A stretch of DNA of 58,022 nucleotides from Neptunomonas sp. (GCF_016744175.1 NZ_JADGEV010000026.1:1-58022); one strand, 5' to 3'; counted from the first letter of the stretch, positions 25,982-36,200 are shown. Made by a program: numbers and translations. Notes: a model not told the origin generated them from the sequence alone.

Positions 25982-27952
25982 TCAAATACGAAATCGGTTC
26001 CTAAGTGCTAAGCCAATAAGGAATATTAATAAGAAAGAGATCAAGCCTTGTGTCAAGCTGATAGTGAATAACCAATTCGGCGTATCAGTGTCCTTGCCAA
26101 ACAGCGCGTTAATACTCTCCCTGGATGACTCCCGTCCCGCCGCCACGAAGGGAACGACTTGTGCCGCCGCATACAGAAAGCCATTACCAAAGTGTTCCCA
26201 CCACGGTTTCATTGGGTTCAGACCGATACTGATGCAGCTGTAAATCAACCCGAATACATACCAACTACGAATTAGCCAATGAAGTGGTTTAATGATGCTG
26301 CGCCCATACTCAGATACAGCATCAAAGTATTTATCTATTTTTTTATTCAACCAACCACTGAGTTTAGGACGCTTAACCCGCATTTCCTCAATATGAAAAT
26401 TGAGCGCTTGTTCGTGGTTTTTATTGGCTTCCGCTATTTCCTTTAAACGACATAAACGCTCACCGTCTTTTGGATCAGGTATGCCTTTTTCATTTAAGCG
26501 AAATTCACACACTAAGCCATCGAGCGAGACCTGGTGAGTGAGTTTGGTATTGGTGAGATCAGGAATACAAATAAAGCGATTACCCGATAAATCGAGAGAG
26601 TGATTAAAGGTACAATGGCGAAAATATAATGAGGTTATCGCAGATGCTTCGTTTAACCCTGAAAAATTAGCGGAGCCCAAAAACTGCGCGCGGCTGAAAT
26701 CTACGTCACCCTCGCCAAACGTAGTGCCCCTGAAATATACACCCCCTTTGCCAAACGTAGCTTCGGTGAAATCTACGTCACCCTCGCCAAACGTAGCGCC
26801 GATGAAATATACGCGCCCCTCGCCAAACGTAGCTTCGCTGAAATCTATGCGCCCTTCGCCAAACGTAGCTTCGCTGAAATCTATGCGCCCCTCGCCAAAC
26901 GTAGTGCCCATGAAAGATACGTCCCCCTTGTCAAACGTAGCTTCGCAGAAATATACGCCCCCCTTGCCAAACGTAGCTGCGATGAAAGATACGTCTCCCT
27001 TGCCAAACGTAGCGTCCCTGAAATATACGTCTCCCTCGTCAAACGTAGCTTCGCTGAAATTTATGCCCCCCTCGCCAAACGTAGCGCCATGGAAAGATAC
27101 GTCCCCCTTGCCAAACGTAGCGCCATGGAAAGATACGTCCCCCTTGCAAAACGTAGCTCCCCTGAAAGATACGTCCCCCTCGCCAAACGTAGCGCCCTTC
27201 AAAGATACGTCTCCCTCGCCAAACGTAGCTTCGGTGAAATCTACGTCTCCCTCGCCAAACGTAGCGTTGTAGAAATCTACGACCCCCTTGCAAAACGTAA
27301 CGTCCCTGAAATATACGTCCCCCTCGCCAAACGTAGCGCCCCAGAAAGATACGTCCCCCTTGCAAAACGTAGCGTCCCAGAAATATACGTTCCCCTTGTC
27401 AAACGTAGCGTCCCTGAAATATACGCCCCCCTCGCCAAACGTAGCGCCCTTGAAAGATACGTCTCCCTCGCCAAACGTAGTGCCCCTGAAATCTACGTCC
27501 CCCTTGCAAAACGTAGCGTTGTAGAAAGATACGTTTCCCTCGCCAAATGTAGTGCCCCTGAAATCTACGTCCCCCTCGCCAAACGTAGCTTCGGTGAAAT
27601 CTATACGCCCCTTGCCAAACGTAGCACCCCTGAAAGATACGTCTCCCTCGCCAAACGTAACCTCGCTGAAAGACAAGTATCCCTTGCCAAACGTAGCTCC
27701 GCTGAAATTTACGTCTCCCTGGCCAAACGTAGAGGCAAAGAAAGACACGGCCCCTTTCTCAGGAAAAAGGTATTGAGCGAAGTTAAGTTCTTCATTATCT
27801 GCTGTGCGGAACTGTGAAAAATCCACACCCGAAAAATCCACGTCGGCTTCTGGGTATTGCTCAATATAGGCGTTCCATACCTCTTTTCCTGCTAAAAATT
27901 TCTGTAGTGCTTCGTCGCCTGTTAATACGATTCTGTGTTCATGGTTATCCAT
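25982..27952 (-). CDS. Membrane protein with 29 twelve-residue pentapeptide-like repeats
   Basis: A 656-aa protein from ATG 27952 (AAGGA site). After a 73-residue head (GDEALQKFLAGKEVWNAYIE) come 29 tandem 12-residue units of consensus ATFGEGDVSFRG, which should fold as a right-handed beta helix related to pentapeptide repeats. A non-repeat helix-turn region (LNEASAITSLYFRHCTF) and a charged segment follow. Two or three membrane segments near the C-terminus (SWYVFGLIYSCISIGL and LFTISLTQGLISFLLIFLIG) complete it. The repeat cytoplasmic or periplasmic side cannot be told. Similar proteins with a repeat body and a membrane end occur in defence and mobile islands, and a role as a membrane-acting effector is inferred from that and from the adjoining restriction system. 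Confidence 0.72.
   Translation of the reverse strand: MDNHEHRIVLTGDEALQKFLAGKEVWNAYIEQYPEADVDFSGVDFSQFRTADNEELNFAQYLFPEKGAVSFFASTFGQGDVNFSGATFGKGYLSFSEVTFGEGDVSFRGATFGKGRIDFTEATFGEGDVDFRGTTFGEGNVSFYNATFCKGDVDFRGTTFGEGDVSFKGATFGEGGVYFRDATFDKGNVYFWDATFCKGDVSFWGATFGEGDVYFRDVTFCKGVVDFYNATFGEGDVDFTEATFGEGDVSLKGATFGEGDVSFRGATFCKGDVSFHGATFGKGDVSFHGATFGEGGINFSEATFDEGDVYFRDATFGKGDVSFIAATFGKGGVYFCEATFDKGDVSFMGTTFGEGRIDFSEATFGEGRIDFSEATFGEGRVYFIGATFGEGDVDFTEATFGKGGVYFRGTTFGEGDVDFSRAQFLGSANFSGLNEASAITSLYFRHCTFNHSLDLSGNRFICIPDLTNTKLTHQVSLDGLVCEFRLNEKGIPDPKDGERLCRLKEIAEANKNHEQALNFHIEEMRVKRPKLSGWLNKKIDKYFDAVSEYGRSIIKPLHWLIRSWYVFGLIYSCISIGLNPMKPWWEHFGNGFLYAAAQVVPFVAAGRESSRESINALFGKDTDTPNWLFTISLTQGLISFLLIFLIGLALRNRFRI
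26690..27733 (-). repeat. 29 tandem 36-bp coding repeats
   Basis: Units of exactly 36 bp are very similar in DNA, sharing cores such as CGCCAAACGTAGC on the plus strand. They encode ATFGxGxVxFxx. Positions 9, 11 and 12 vary most: S, D, Y or N, then R, S, T, K, H, W, Y, I, C or M, then G, E, D, N or A. The other positions are nearly fixed. Because 36 is divisible by 3, several antisense frames stay open along the array; these are not genes. Confidence 0.9.
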
Positions 27953-27955
27953 CAC

Positions 27956-28384
27956 ACCGTCCTTTGGTTGGGTTATTCATTATCCCATGCTGCCAAAAAT
28001 AAATTACGTTCTTCGTCCTCAGTGGCGTGATACTGAATTCTGGTAATTTCTTACGCCCCTGTTGGTCATGTGTGCGTTTTATAAGTGTCCAGCAACGTGT
28101 GGTTTAGCGTTAACGATTAATTATGGGAGCGTATAAAAGCATCAAAAAAACCACTTTACAGTTTGTAAACCTAACAAAGATATCCAAAGTGTAAAGTAGC
28201 TGTTAAAACATCTTATAAAACAAATGCTTACAATTTTGGTTTACAGCTCAAAACTGTCAACTAGGGGTGTCTAATTTGGCACTTGTTTTGGGGTGTTTTT
28301 GCTACTGTCGTTAAGTTTGATTACGTTCACCTTTAACTATGCTTTGTACTGAGCATAGTTAAAGGTGCTCGTTAAACTCATGGT
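27956..28384. other. Intergenic region with promoter of the repeat protein and a 15-bp inverted repeat
   Basis: No gene is visible. CACCTTTAACTATGC at 28328-28342 and GCATAGTTAAAGGTG at 28353-28367 form a perfect 15-bp inverted repeat with a 10-base loop, 18 bases beyond the stop of the HigA/ImmA gene. It can act as a transcript-end hairpin although no T run follows. The promoter of the repeat protein should lie to its left. Confidence 0.55.
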
Positions 28385-29608
28385 TTAGATATCAATGTAA
28401 CCAGCAGCTTTTAGTGCCTTGCTCGGGTGTTTAGTACTGCGGAATGATGTATTAAACAGCTGATAATCGCCTTCTTCTCTTCTGATTCTTCCTGCAATGA
28501 TGCAAGCAGATACATTTAATGAGCGTGCCAGGCTTTCAACGCCAGCAGCATCCTTTGGTAATCCCTGCTGAATAGCTGAAGCAGGTATAAGGACTTCCTG
28601 CGTCAGGGCATCGGCTTCATCTTCTTTCGGATCATGGGATACAGCGTCAAGATCGTCCAGGAACCAGCTTTCATTACCATCAAAATGCAAAGCAACATGT
28701 GCGAGTTCATGCGTTAGCGTAAACCAGAAATTATCCAGTCGGTCATGGCGAAGTGTTAATGCAATAATAGGGTTCTTGCTCTCGGACAGGCAGACAGCCC
28801 CGTCAAGGTAGGTTTTAGGCAAGTGGGGCTCAATAACTACGTGTATGCCGAACCGATTTAGGTATTCAACTGCCAGTGCCGGGCCCTGTTGTGACCATGA
28901 CAGTTTTACCAGCTCACGCATCCATTCTTGGTTCACTGTTCCTGATACATATTCTTTGAGTTGTTTCTGGCGCTTGGCAATGTGTAAAACACGTGCCTGC
29001 CAGGCTCGGATAGCATAAGGGTCAGTTTCCTTGTCATTGCTACGTAAATGGGCAGAGGTGCGTAGCAGCATGGGTTGCGCTTTACAGTCCAGGCCTACGG
29101 CTCCGAGAAAAGTCCCCAGACATTCGGCCGCATAATCTTTCAGCTCATGAATAGTGCCGTTGAAGTCGGGGAAGTAACCGCGCTTACGCATTTCGGCTAA
29201 AGGAAAAGCGTCCCAATTAGTATCTTGCTCAAATTGCTGCTGTTTGTTGGCGTCCTGGATCAGAACGTCAGCAGGAATACCTAACCCTGAACTGAGTTTT
29301 CGAATCATGGCAATACTGAGCGGGCGTTTGCCATTTAAAACTTCAGATACTTTCGGGGCTGAACCAATGAAAGGAATTAAGTCTTTGTTTTTAAGCCCTT
29401 GTTGATCCATACGGAACAGAATAGCATCGACGGGTGATGGCAAATCCATAGGGAAGTTTTCTTCTTCGTAGCGTTCAAGGAGAAGCGCCAGTACTTCCAG
29501 TTCATTATTTTCAACAGACCCCTCGGCTGGATCTATATCCATGAGTACATCTAGGCGAGCGAGAGCCTGTGCGTGATCTTGTTCATTTTTTATGATTTTT
29601 AATTCCAT
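28385..29608 (-). CDS. HigA-like antitoxin fused to an ImmA/IrrE metallopeptidase
   Basis: A 407-aa protein. Residues about 55-125 hold a helix-turn-helix of HigA type (QQGLKNKDLIPFIGSAPKVS, EVLNGKRPLSIAMIRKLS) that binds DNA and contacts the toxin. Residues about 220-390 are an ImmA/IrrE-type metalloprotease with the zinc motif HELAHVALHF and downstream EDEADALTQEVLIP, where the Glu is the third ligand. It follows the HigB-like gene by nine bases. Peptidase-fused antitoxins may release toxin by cleaving a partner after damage or infection; that is known for ImmA and IrrE but only inferred here. It lies directly downstream of the restriction genes, as in many defence islands. Confidence 0.9.
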   Translation of the reverse strand: MELKIIKNEQDHAQALARLDVLMDIDPAEGSVENNELEVLALLLERYEEENFPMDLPSPVDAILFRMDQQGLKNKDLIPFIGSAPKVSEVLNGKRPLSIAMIRKLSSGLGIPADVLIQDANKQQQFEQDTNWDAFPLAEMRKRGYFPDFNGTIHELKDYAAECLGTFLGAVGLDCKAQPMLLRTSAHLRSNDKETDPYAIRAWQARVLHIAKRQKQLKEYVSGTVNQEWMRELVKLSWSQQGPALAVEYLNRFGIHVVIEPHLPKTYLDGAVCLSESKNPIIALTLRHDRLDNFWFTLTHELAHVALHFDGNESWFLDDLDAVSHDPKEDEADALTQEVLIPASAIQQGLPKDAAGVESLARSLNVSACIIAGRIRREEGDYQLFNTSFRSTKHPSKALKAAGYIDI

Positions 29609-29617
29609 TTTCTACTC

Positions 29618-29902
29618 CTAAAACCGCTTCTTGTCGTACTCAGCATGTGTGCCGACCCATTCGATACGGACAATGCCGTTCTGGTAACGCACTTTGACTA
29701 CCAGCCGGTAGTTATTACCCTTGATGTTGAATATCACCCGGTTATCGGCCAGAAAATCGGCACTTGCATAGCGGTTTTTTATATCCTGTGGGATTTTCCA
29801 GTCAGCCTTATCGGCTTCAGCGAACCAAGAATCCAATGCTGTTTTTGCACTGGCGTGTTTTTTGGAAAAATCACTCAGTATGTTTCGTCCTGAAATCTTC
29901 AT
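29618..29902 (-). CDS. higB: HigB-family toxin (RelE superfamily)
   Basis: A 94-aa HigB-type mRNA interferase. Recognisable features are ILSDFSKKHASAKTALDSWF, the NRVIFNIKGNNYRLVVKVRYQ strand pair typical of this HigB subfamily, and the C-terminal IEWVGTHAEYDKKRF with the His, Tyr and basic residues. The length is normal. It is the first gene of the pair with the HigA/ImmA gene, the reverse of most toxin-antitoxin orders but usual for hig. It lies 87 bases after hsdS. Activity is expected from the intact motif set. Confidence 0.9.
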   Translation of the reverse strand: MKISGRNILSDFSKKHASAKTALDSWFAEADKADWKIPQDIKNRYASADFLADNRVIFNIKGNNYRLVVKVRYQNGIVRIEWVGTHAEYDKKRF

Positions 29903-29988
29903 GTAATTCCCTTATTGGTAATCATACTTAAAGTTACCAATTTGGTAAATAAATGATTTGTTCTGGTAAGTTTGAAGAAAGTAAAATT

Positions 29989-31782
29989 TTATACCAGCGC
30001 CTCCTGAACTAATGTATCGGTTAGTAGTAGTTGAGTTTTCTGGTTATGTTGTAGACGTTCTTTTAACTGGTCGCAGAGGGTAAAGAGCTCGCTGGTCTTG
30101 GCTATGATGTGGTTTTGTTCATTAAGAGGAGGAATAGCCATTAAGCAGCTTCGTAACTGCGTTTTATTTATCGATGCAAGATTTGTTGTTTGTTTGCTTG
30201 ATCCAGCAAAGTATTCCCTAGCAACTTTAGAGTTAAGAAAATGTTCTAGCCATATCTCATTCTGAGTATCCAGAATAAGTCTGGCTTTAAAAACATGATT
30301 TTGGTGAGCCATATATTCTATTGGATAATTCCAAATAGCGGTTCTACCGACTTTATCCCAGTCTCCCCCCTCTGTTATCAAAAGGTCTCTTATCAAAACT
30401 TGAAACCTGTCCATTTCGTCGATAGGCAGTTCAATTTCTTTTACGTTTCTTAAGTCTAAATATCCGCGTTGTACATTAGCTACGCTCAGATAAGGAACAA
30501 TAGTGGTTTTACGTCCGGTGATTTTTCTGCCTTTTGCTATACCACCTTGGATATCAACGATGTCATCAAACCTCACCCACTCCCATCCCACCGGCAGTTT
30601 AAACGGTTTTTCTTCATCGCTGATTGGAGGCAATGGCTTTTGTTTTTTGATCTTTTTATCTTTGATCAGTTGTTCTTTTTCGGCGGCGATGCGTTTGAGG
30701 AGTTCGCTGGCGGGTTCGTCGTTGGGGTTTTGCGGGACGAGTTTGCCCATGACGGCGAGTTGCAGGATGGTTTGTTTGAGCTGGTCGATGCTGGCTTCGG
30801 TGGTGAACAGGGTGTCGAAGTGTTGGCTCAGGCGTGTCCAGTTGTCGGCTAGTTCGTTGGCGTTTTGGCTTTGCGTGAGTGTGCCTAGCAGGGTGTCCAC
30901 AAGCAGCTGGTGGGCATCGAGTTGCTGCTCGGTTTGTTGCTCTAACTGGTCGCATAGGGCCATTAGTTCATCAACTTTGGCTACTATGCGGTGTTGTTCG
31001 GGTAGTGGGGGGATCGATAAAGCTAAAGGGTATAATTTCTCTAAAGAAATATTAGCGATATTGGTAGTTTGGCTTGCGCTACCTATCAGTAACTCACGAT
31101 TCATAGGTGTTCTTAGCAAAACCATTAGAAATGCTGGTACTACTTCCCAAGGCCTAAGAACTCCTAAAAAGCCGCCAAATGACGCTTGATTAACTGGCAA
31201 ATGCTCTATGTAGGCCACTTTGCCAACCAATTCCCTACTATTTGCCATGGACATGACAATATCGCCATTGGCAAGGTATTGATCATCTCTTTTTACATAA
31301 TCGTGATCGATATATAAAATATCATCCCAATCGACTTTATCTTGGATGTTTGCTGTTCGAAGGCAAGCGACTAAACCGCTGCTAGGCTCTTGATTCTTAG
31401 CACTAGCTGGAAATGTAATTCCCCTTATTACATCGACGCATTCGCATAACCTTGCCCATGACCATCCTTCGGGTAATTCAAAAAGCTTATCTTTTACTGC
31501 AATTTCAGGTAGCGCCTTCAGTTTTTTTATTTCTCCTGCTTCAACCAAACGATCCCGTTCAACCTCAATCCGTTTAAGTAGCTCCGATGCCGGTTCATCG
31601 TTCGGATCTTGTTCTACCAGCTTACCGCGCACCGCTAATTCTAATATCAGCTCACGCAGTTTTTTGATCCCATAGAGGCTTTTCTTGCGGCTGTTGCCAC
31701 GGCCGGCGCTGCTTTTGTTCTCGATGGCGCTGGTCCATAGGTCGATATGCTCGGTCATTAGCTGTTGTACGTTGCGGGTCAT
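29989..31782 (-). CDS. hsdS: Type I restriction-modification specificity subunit
   Basis: A 597-aa HsdS that selects the DNA target for the HsdM/HsdR complex. It has the usual two target-recognition domains (about 95-270 and 385-550), each ending in a conserved helix: PPLPEQHRIVAKVDELMAL and PPLNEQNHIIAKTSELFTL. The central and N-terminal conserved regions repeat almost word for word (NDEPASELLKRI at about 52 and again at 365), showing the internal duplication typical of the subunit. It is somewhat longer than average because of long spacer helices. It starts six bases after hsdM and is the third gene of hsdRMS. The bipartite recognition sequence cannot be deduced from the protein by eye. Confidence 0.96.
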   Translation of the reverse strand: MTRNVQQLMTEHIDLWTSAIENKSSAGRGNSRKKSLYGIKKLRELILELAVRGKLVEQDPNDEPASELLKRIEVERDRLVEAGEIKKLKALPEIAVKDKLFELPEGWSWARLCECVDVIRGITFPASAKNQEPSSGLVACLRTANIQDKVDWDDILYIDHDYVKRDDQYLANGDIVMSMANSRELVGKVAYIEHLPVNQASFGGFLGVLRPWEVVPAFLMVLLRTPMNRELLIGSASQTTNIANISLEKLYPLALSIPPLPEQHRIVAKVDELMALCDQLEQQTEQQLDAHQLLVDTLLGTLTQSQNANELADNWTRLSQHFDTLFTTEASIDQLKQTILQLAVMGKLVPQNPNDEPASELLKRIAAEKEQLIKDKKIKKQKPLPPISDEEKPFKLPVGWEWVRFDDIVDIQGGIAKGRKITGRKTTIVPYLSVANVQRGYLDLRNVKEIELPIDEMDRFQVLIRDLLITEGGDWDKVGRTAIWNYPIEYMAHQNHVFKARLILDTQNEIWLEHFLNSKVAREYFAGSSKQTTNLASINKTQLRSCLMAIPPLNEQNHIIAKTSELFTLCDQLKERLQHNQKTQLLLTDTLVQEALV

Positions 31783-31787
31783 GGTCT

Positions 31788-33278
31788 TTATTCCCCCGCC
31801 TTGCCGCTGAGCGCAGCGACCAGAATATCTTTGATCTGATTACGTAGCTGGCCTATGTCGGTTTGTTGCTGGTGGTAATCCGCTAGCAGTTCGTCCGGGT
31901 TGTGGATGATCTGTTCTACCTGATGAGGGTTTTTAATATCGAGGTTGTAGTTGCGTTGGATAATATCATCCAGTGTGACTTTCCATGCCTGTTCGTTCTC
32001 TTCTCGGCCTGTGCGTTGTAATTTGTCGCTGATACTTGCGCCGCTTCCCCACCAGTCGCGGCAGCTGTCGAGGTGCTCCAGCTTCATCGGTTTGGTTTTG
32101 TTAAAGGCTTTAACGCCCGCTGGCAGTGGTAGCTCGTAATACCAGATCTCTTGGGTGGGTTCGCCTTTTTCAAAAAAGAGGATGTTGGTTTTGATGCTGG
32201 TGTAGGGTGCAAATACCGAATTAGGCAGGCGCACAATGGTGTGGAGATTGCACTCATCCAATAGCAGTTTTTTGATTTTGGTTTTTACGCCTTCACCAAA
32301 CAGGGTGCCATCGGGCAGTACGACCGCAGCGCGGCCTTTCTCTTTTAATACTTCAATGATCAGCTGTAAAAACAGGTCGGCAGTTTCGCGGGTTTGATAT
32401 TCTGTCGGGAAGTTCTTTTCGATCCCGTCTTCTTCGGTGCCACCAAAGGGCGGGTTGGTAACAATCAAATCCACCTGATCTTCGACATCCCAACTCGATA
32501 GGGGTTTGTTGAGCGTGTTGGCGTGGCGAATTTGTACCGGTACTTCTATGCCGTGTAGCAGCATATTGGTGGTACAGAGCAGGTGCGGCAGTTGTTTCTT
32601 TTCTACGCCACGTATCTGCTGCTGGAGTGTTTGGTGGTCGTTGGCGGTTTTCACATAGTGCTCTTTGACGTGATCAAATGAGCAGGCCAAAAAGCCACCC
32701 GTGCCGCAGGCCGGATCAAAAACAGACTCGGCCAGCTTAGGGTCGATCATCTGGACGATAAAGCGTGTTACGGCGCGTGGTGTGTAAAACTCACCGGCAT
32801 TACCCGCGCTTTGCAGGTCTCGTAGGATCTGCTCGTAGATGTCACCAAACAGGTGGCGCTCGTTTGAGTCTGTAAAGTCGATTTCGTTAAGTTTGTTAAT
32901 CACCTGTCGCAGCAGCGTGCCGTTCTTCATGTAGTTGAAGGCATCGCTAAAGGCTTCCTTGGCAACAAAGCCACGCGGATTGTTCGCCATAGGAGCGACG
33001 AGGTTTTTCAGGTCAGAGAATAGATCATCATTCACAAAGTCGAGCAGTTCATCGCCGGTGATGCCTTGGTCATCGGCTGCCCAGTTGCGCCATAAGTACT
33101 TTTCAGGAATCGGCGCTTTATAGTTGTCCTGCTCAAACTCCAATATCTCTTCTTGGGCATCAAACACTTTAAGAAACAGTAACCAGGATAACTGGCCAAG
33201 GCGTTGAGCATCGCCATCCACACCGGCATCTTTACGCATAATATCTTGGATGGATTTAATCGCAGAACTAACGGACAT
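31788..33278 (-). CDS. hsdM: Type I restriction-modification methyltransferase subunit
   Basis: A 496-aa N6-adenine methyltransferase subunit from ATG 33278 (MSVSSAIKSIQDIMRKD, AAGAGAA site); an upstream start at 33323 is less likely. The N-terminal helical domain (QRLGQLSWLLFLKVFDAQEE) is followed by the SAM-binding motif DPACGTGGFLACSF and the catalytic NPPFGG near residue 285. FEKGEPTQEIWYYELP is another family hallmark. All motifs are intact, so the enzyme should both modify host DNA and direct restriction. It lies between hsdR and hsdS. Confidence 0.96.
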   Translation of the reverse strand: MSVSSAIKSIQDIMRKDAGVDGDAQRLGQLSWLLFLKVFDAQEEILEFEQDNYKAPIPEKYLWRNWAADDQGITGDELLDFVNDDLFSDLKNLVAPMANNPRGFVAKEAFSDAFNYMKNGTLLRQVINKLNEIDFTDSNERHLFGDIYEQILRDLQSAGNAGEFYTPRAVTRFIVQMIDPKLAESVFDPACGTGGFLACSFDHVKEHYVKTANDHQTLQQQIRGVEKKQLPHLLCTTNMLLHGIEVPVQIRHANTLNKPLSSWDVEDQVDLIVTNPPFGGTEEDGIEKNFPTEYQTRETADLFLQLIIEVLKEKGRAAVVLPDGTLFGEGVKTKIKKLLLDECNLHTIVRLPNSVFAPYTSIKTNILFFEKGEPTQEIWYYELPLPAGVKAFNKTKPMKLEHLDSCRDWWGSGASISDKLQRTGREENEQAWKVTLDDIIQRNYNLDIKNPHQVEQIIHNPDELLADYHQQQTDIGQLRNQIKDILVAALSGKAGE

Positions 33279-33371
33279 AACATTCTCTTTAAATACAATG
33301 CGGGCAGTTGAGTCACTGCCCACTAAATAGGGGGTTATTGATGGAGGCTGATCATGCCATACGCTTCGCCA

Positions 33372-35825
33372 TTAAGCCGAGCGTGGGTGATCGTCATGGA
33401 TACTGTAAAGCTCGGTTTCTAATTCTGTAATCGCTTGCTGGTATTGCGGCTTGCCACCAAAGCCTTTTTTAATGATCTGCATCGAGCTGCCCAGTTGGTC
33501 GAGCGGTTTGACCTTGAGTACATCGATACTTTCGATCTCTTGTACGCCCGTGTCGGCATACTTGTCTAACAGGGCATCCAGCACTTGCTGGGCGGTGTCT
33601 GAATATTTGGTAAAGTAGTTGCGCTTTTTAACGTTATTGGCGCGCTCCTGTCGTGTGAGGGCTGGCTGATCAAAAACGACATGACAGATCAGATCAAAAG
33701 GGTCCAGCTCGCTACCGGCCTCTTCCACCAGCGCTTCCCAGATAACACCGCACTCGGCCAGTTCATCAATGATGACCTGTTTGCGCTCGGCATCCTGCCA
33801 TTTGCGCACAAAAAGATCCAGCGAGGCGAACTGCTGCTTTACCGCTTTGCGGGTGTAGTCTTTGAAGGATTCAGTGACCAGCTTGCCATCGGTGTCGTAA
33901 TACTGAACACGCTCGGCCAGTTTTTTAACGGTGATACCGGAGACGCGGTATTTTACATAGCTTGAGCCAGGCTCAGTGATTTCGCCTTCCTGAATCCACT
34001 CTGCTAGATCGATGTCATAATTGCCGCTTTCTTCAGCGAGCTCATCGGGAAAATTGTTGATCTCTGATAGGTCATTAGGGTCTTGGCTGGATTCGTCGCT
34101 GTTGAGCTCATCAATAAAGCTATTGTCGTCTTCATCGGTGATGCGATCTGGCGTGACCACGACTATTTTTTCAGGTACGCCATCAAAACGCTCATCGGCA
34201 AACAACTCGGTCGCCTTTTTAAAGTCGAGTATGGTAAACCATAGCTTGTTGTAACGGTCATCAATACGCGTGCCACGGCCAATGATCTGCTTAAACTTGG
34301 TCATGGACTGTATGTTCTGATCCAACACCACCAGCTTGCAGGTTTTGGCATCTACGCCGGTGCTCATCAGCTCGGAAGTGGTGGTAATGACTGGGTAGGC
34401 TTTTTTCGGATTACAAAAGTTATCCAGCTGCGCTTTACCAAGTTCATCATCGCCGGTGATTTTCATCACGTATTTGTCATTTTTGGCGACTTGTTCTGGA
34501 TTGAGATTGACCAGCGCACGACGCATGCGGTCGGCGTGGTCGATGTCATTGCAGAAGACGATAGTTTTGGCCATTGGGTCGGTGCGCTTCAGATAGGCGG
34601 TGATTGTCTCGGCCACCAGTTGGGTACGCTCATCAATGACCATTATGCGGTCGAAGTCTTTTTGATTGTAGATGCGGTCTTCTATGAGTTCGCCGTTGTT
34701 ATCAACTTGTCCCTTGGTGGGTCGCCAGCCCTGAACATCGATGTCGATATCGACACGCACCACCTTGTATGGCGCAAGAAAGCCATCTTCTATGCCTTCT
34801 TTTAGGGAGTAAGTATATACGGGCTCACCAAAGTAATCGCTATTGGAGACAGTATCAGTTTCTTTTGGCGTGGCTGTTAGGCCAACTTGCGTTGCATCGC
34901 TAAAGTATTCGAGTATTTCGCGCCATGCGCTGTCTTCTGAGGCGCTGCCACGGTGGCACTCGTCTATGATGATCAGATCAAAGAAACCCTTATCTACTTG
35001 TTTGTAGGCTTTTTGAGATTCCTCTGGACCTGTTAGTGCTTGATAGAGTGCTAAGTGAATTTCGTAGGCCGGATCGACTGTACGGTTTCTGACACGACTC
35101 ATTGCTTGGCCAAACGGTTGAAAGTCACCTTGCCTTGTCTGTGTTATTAACGCATCACGATCGGCTAAAAACAGGATGCGTTTCTTTTGCTTAGCTTTCC
35201 ATAAGCGCCAGATAATCTGAAAAGCTGTATAGGTTTTACCTGTGCCGGTAGCCATCACTAACAGCGCACGATTCTGTCCGGACGAGACAGCTTCTAGGGT
35301 TTTGTTAATGGCTTGTAGCTGGTAATAGCGAGGCGCTTTGTCGCTGCCATCGGAATAGTAATCTTGCGTGATGATCGGCAGTTGAGTAGTGGTGTAACCT
35401 TTCCATTGGCAGTATTTTTGCCAAAGCTGCTCGGGTGTTGGAAAATCTTCGAGGCGAATCTCTGTTTCGAGTGCCTGAAGGTTGGTTTTATCGTGGAATA
35501 CAAAACCATCACCATTACTGGCAAAGATAAAGGGTACATCCAGCAAACGGGCATAATCTAAGCCCTGTTGCATCCCTTTGCCGATCTCATGCTTGTTGGC
35601 TTTGGCTTCAATCACTGCCAGCGGCATATTAAGCTTATGGTAAAGGACGATATCGGCTGATTTAACGGTTTTACGAACGCCCAGCTGACCACGAACAATC
35701 ACCTTGCCATCACGAAGTTTGACCTCCTGACGGATCTGCGTCATTGAATCCCAACCCGCTGATTCCAATGAAGGCAGGATAAACTTACTGATGATATCCG
35801 TTTCTGTGAGCTGCTTCTTGTCCAT
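33372..35825 (-). CDS. hsdR: Type I restriction-modification endonuclease/translocase subunit
   Basis: An 817-aa HsdR of the EcoEI-like size class. The N-terminal PD-(D/E)xK nuclease shows the [16 protein letters not shown] motif near residue 75. The superfamily 2 motor has Walker [13 protein letters not shown], the DECHRG box, [10 protein letters not shown] and the helicase motif [11 protein letters not shown]. The C-terminal 230 residues bind the methyltransferase core. It is first in the leftward hsdRMS operon, 93 bases before hsdM. No frameshift or missing motif is seen, so restriction should be functional. The promoter should lie within 35826-36040, where nothing specific could be identified. 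Confidence 0.96.
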   Translation of the reverse strand: MDKKQLTETDIISKFILPSLESAGWDSMTQIRQEVKLRDGKVIVRGQLGVRKTVKSADIVLYHKLNMPLAVIEAKANKHEIGKGMQQGLDYARLLDVPFIFASNGDGFVFHDKTNLQALETEIRLEDFPTPEQLWQKYCQWKGYTTTQLPIITQDYYSDGSDKAPRYYQLQAINKTLEAVSSGQNRALLVMATGTGKTYTAFQIIWRLWKAKQKKRILFLADRDALITQTRQGDFQPFGQAMSRVRNRTVDPAYEIHLALYQALTGPEESQKAYKQVDKGFFDLIIIDECHRGSASEDSAWREILEYFSDATQVGLTATPKETDTVSNSDYFGEPVYTYSLKEGIEDGFLAPYKVVRVDIDIDVQGWRPTKGQVDNNGELIEDRIYNQKDFDRIMVIDERTQLVAETITAYLKRTDPMAKTIVFCNDIDHADRMRRALVNLNPEQVAKNDKYVMKITGDDELGKAQLDNFCNPKKAYPVITTTSELMSTGVDAKTCKLVVLDQNIQSMTKFKQIIGRGTRIDDRYNKLWFTILDFKKATELFADERFDGVPEKIVVVTPDRITDEDDNSFIDELNSDESSQDPNDLSEINNFPDELAEESGNYDIDLAEWIQEGEITEPGSSYVKYRVSGITVKKLAERVQYYDTDGKLVTESFKDYTRKAVKQQFASLDLFVRKWQDAERKQVIIDELAECGVIWEALVEEAGSELDPFDLICHVVFDQPALTRQERANNVKKRNYFTKYSDTAQQVLDALLDKYADTGVQEIESIDVLKVKPLDQLGSSMQIIKKGFGGKPQYQQAITELETELYSIHDDHPRSA

Positions 35826-36044
35826 GCTGAACGTCCTTGATTACGCCTTTCCTATAGTGCGGATCAATATAGCACAGGATGATGTGTTGGATTACATAGC
35901 AAATGTGTTGCTAAGCATTATTCGGTCTCTCATATCAGTGGTTAGTAATGGGCTGAATTAGCACACTCAGTTACTCACTCTAATGTGATGTAACTATGGC
36001 TTTATGGTGAGTAAAGAAGAGGGTAAGTCTGGTATATATATAAA

Positions 36045-36184
36045 GGTGTCCGCCACACGGATTAATGAAACGGTAAAAAGTGCCTTTATAGGTCCGTCAT
36101 ACGGTTTAATTAGGTCTGCTACACGGACCTCGGTTTAGTTTGCTAGGTCCGTCATACGGATTAATCAGGGCCGTGTGCCGGACC
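36045..36184. repeat. Iteron-like GTCCG/CGGAC repeats, possible replication origin of element A
   Basis: Five related words lie in 140 bases: GGTGTCCGCCACACGG (36045), GGTCCGTCATACGGTTTAAT (36091), GGTCTGCTACACGGACC (36112), GGTCCGTCATACGGATTAAT (36146) and GGCCGTGTGCCGGACC (36168). Several are followed by the same A/T word TTAAT. They directly follow the winged-helix gene at 36201-36623, which is the layout of a small replicon with initiator and iterons. Binding sites for a repressor of hsdR are the alternative. Confidence 0.6.
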
Positions 36185-36200
36185 AGCGAAAATTTAAGGT

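Noticed and set aside
26690-27733. CRISPR-like array suggested by regular 36-bp spacing
   Set aside because: There are no unique spacers; whole units repeat and encode protein, and no cas genes are near.
26724-27817. Several long plus-strand open frames opposite the repeat protein
   Set aside because: The 36-bp repeat length keeps all frames open. They have no ribosome binding sites, and their products are monotonous arrays read antisense.
30469-31189. Plus-strand open frames of 127 and 228 codons within hsdS
   Set aside because: They are antisense to a well-supported HsdS with two recognition domains and lack family features.
35826-36040. Search for an operator or promoter before hsdR
   Set aside because: No palindrome or clear promoter boxes were recognised; only the repeats further right could be supported.
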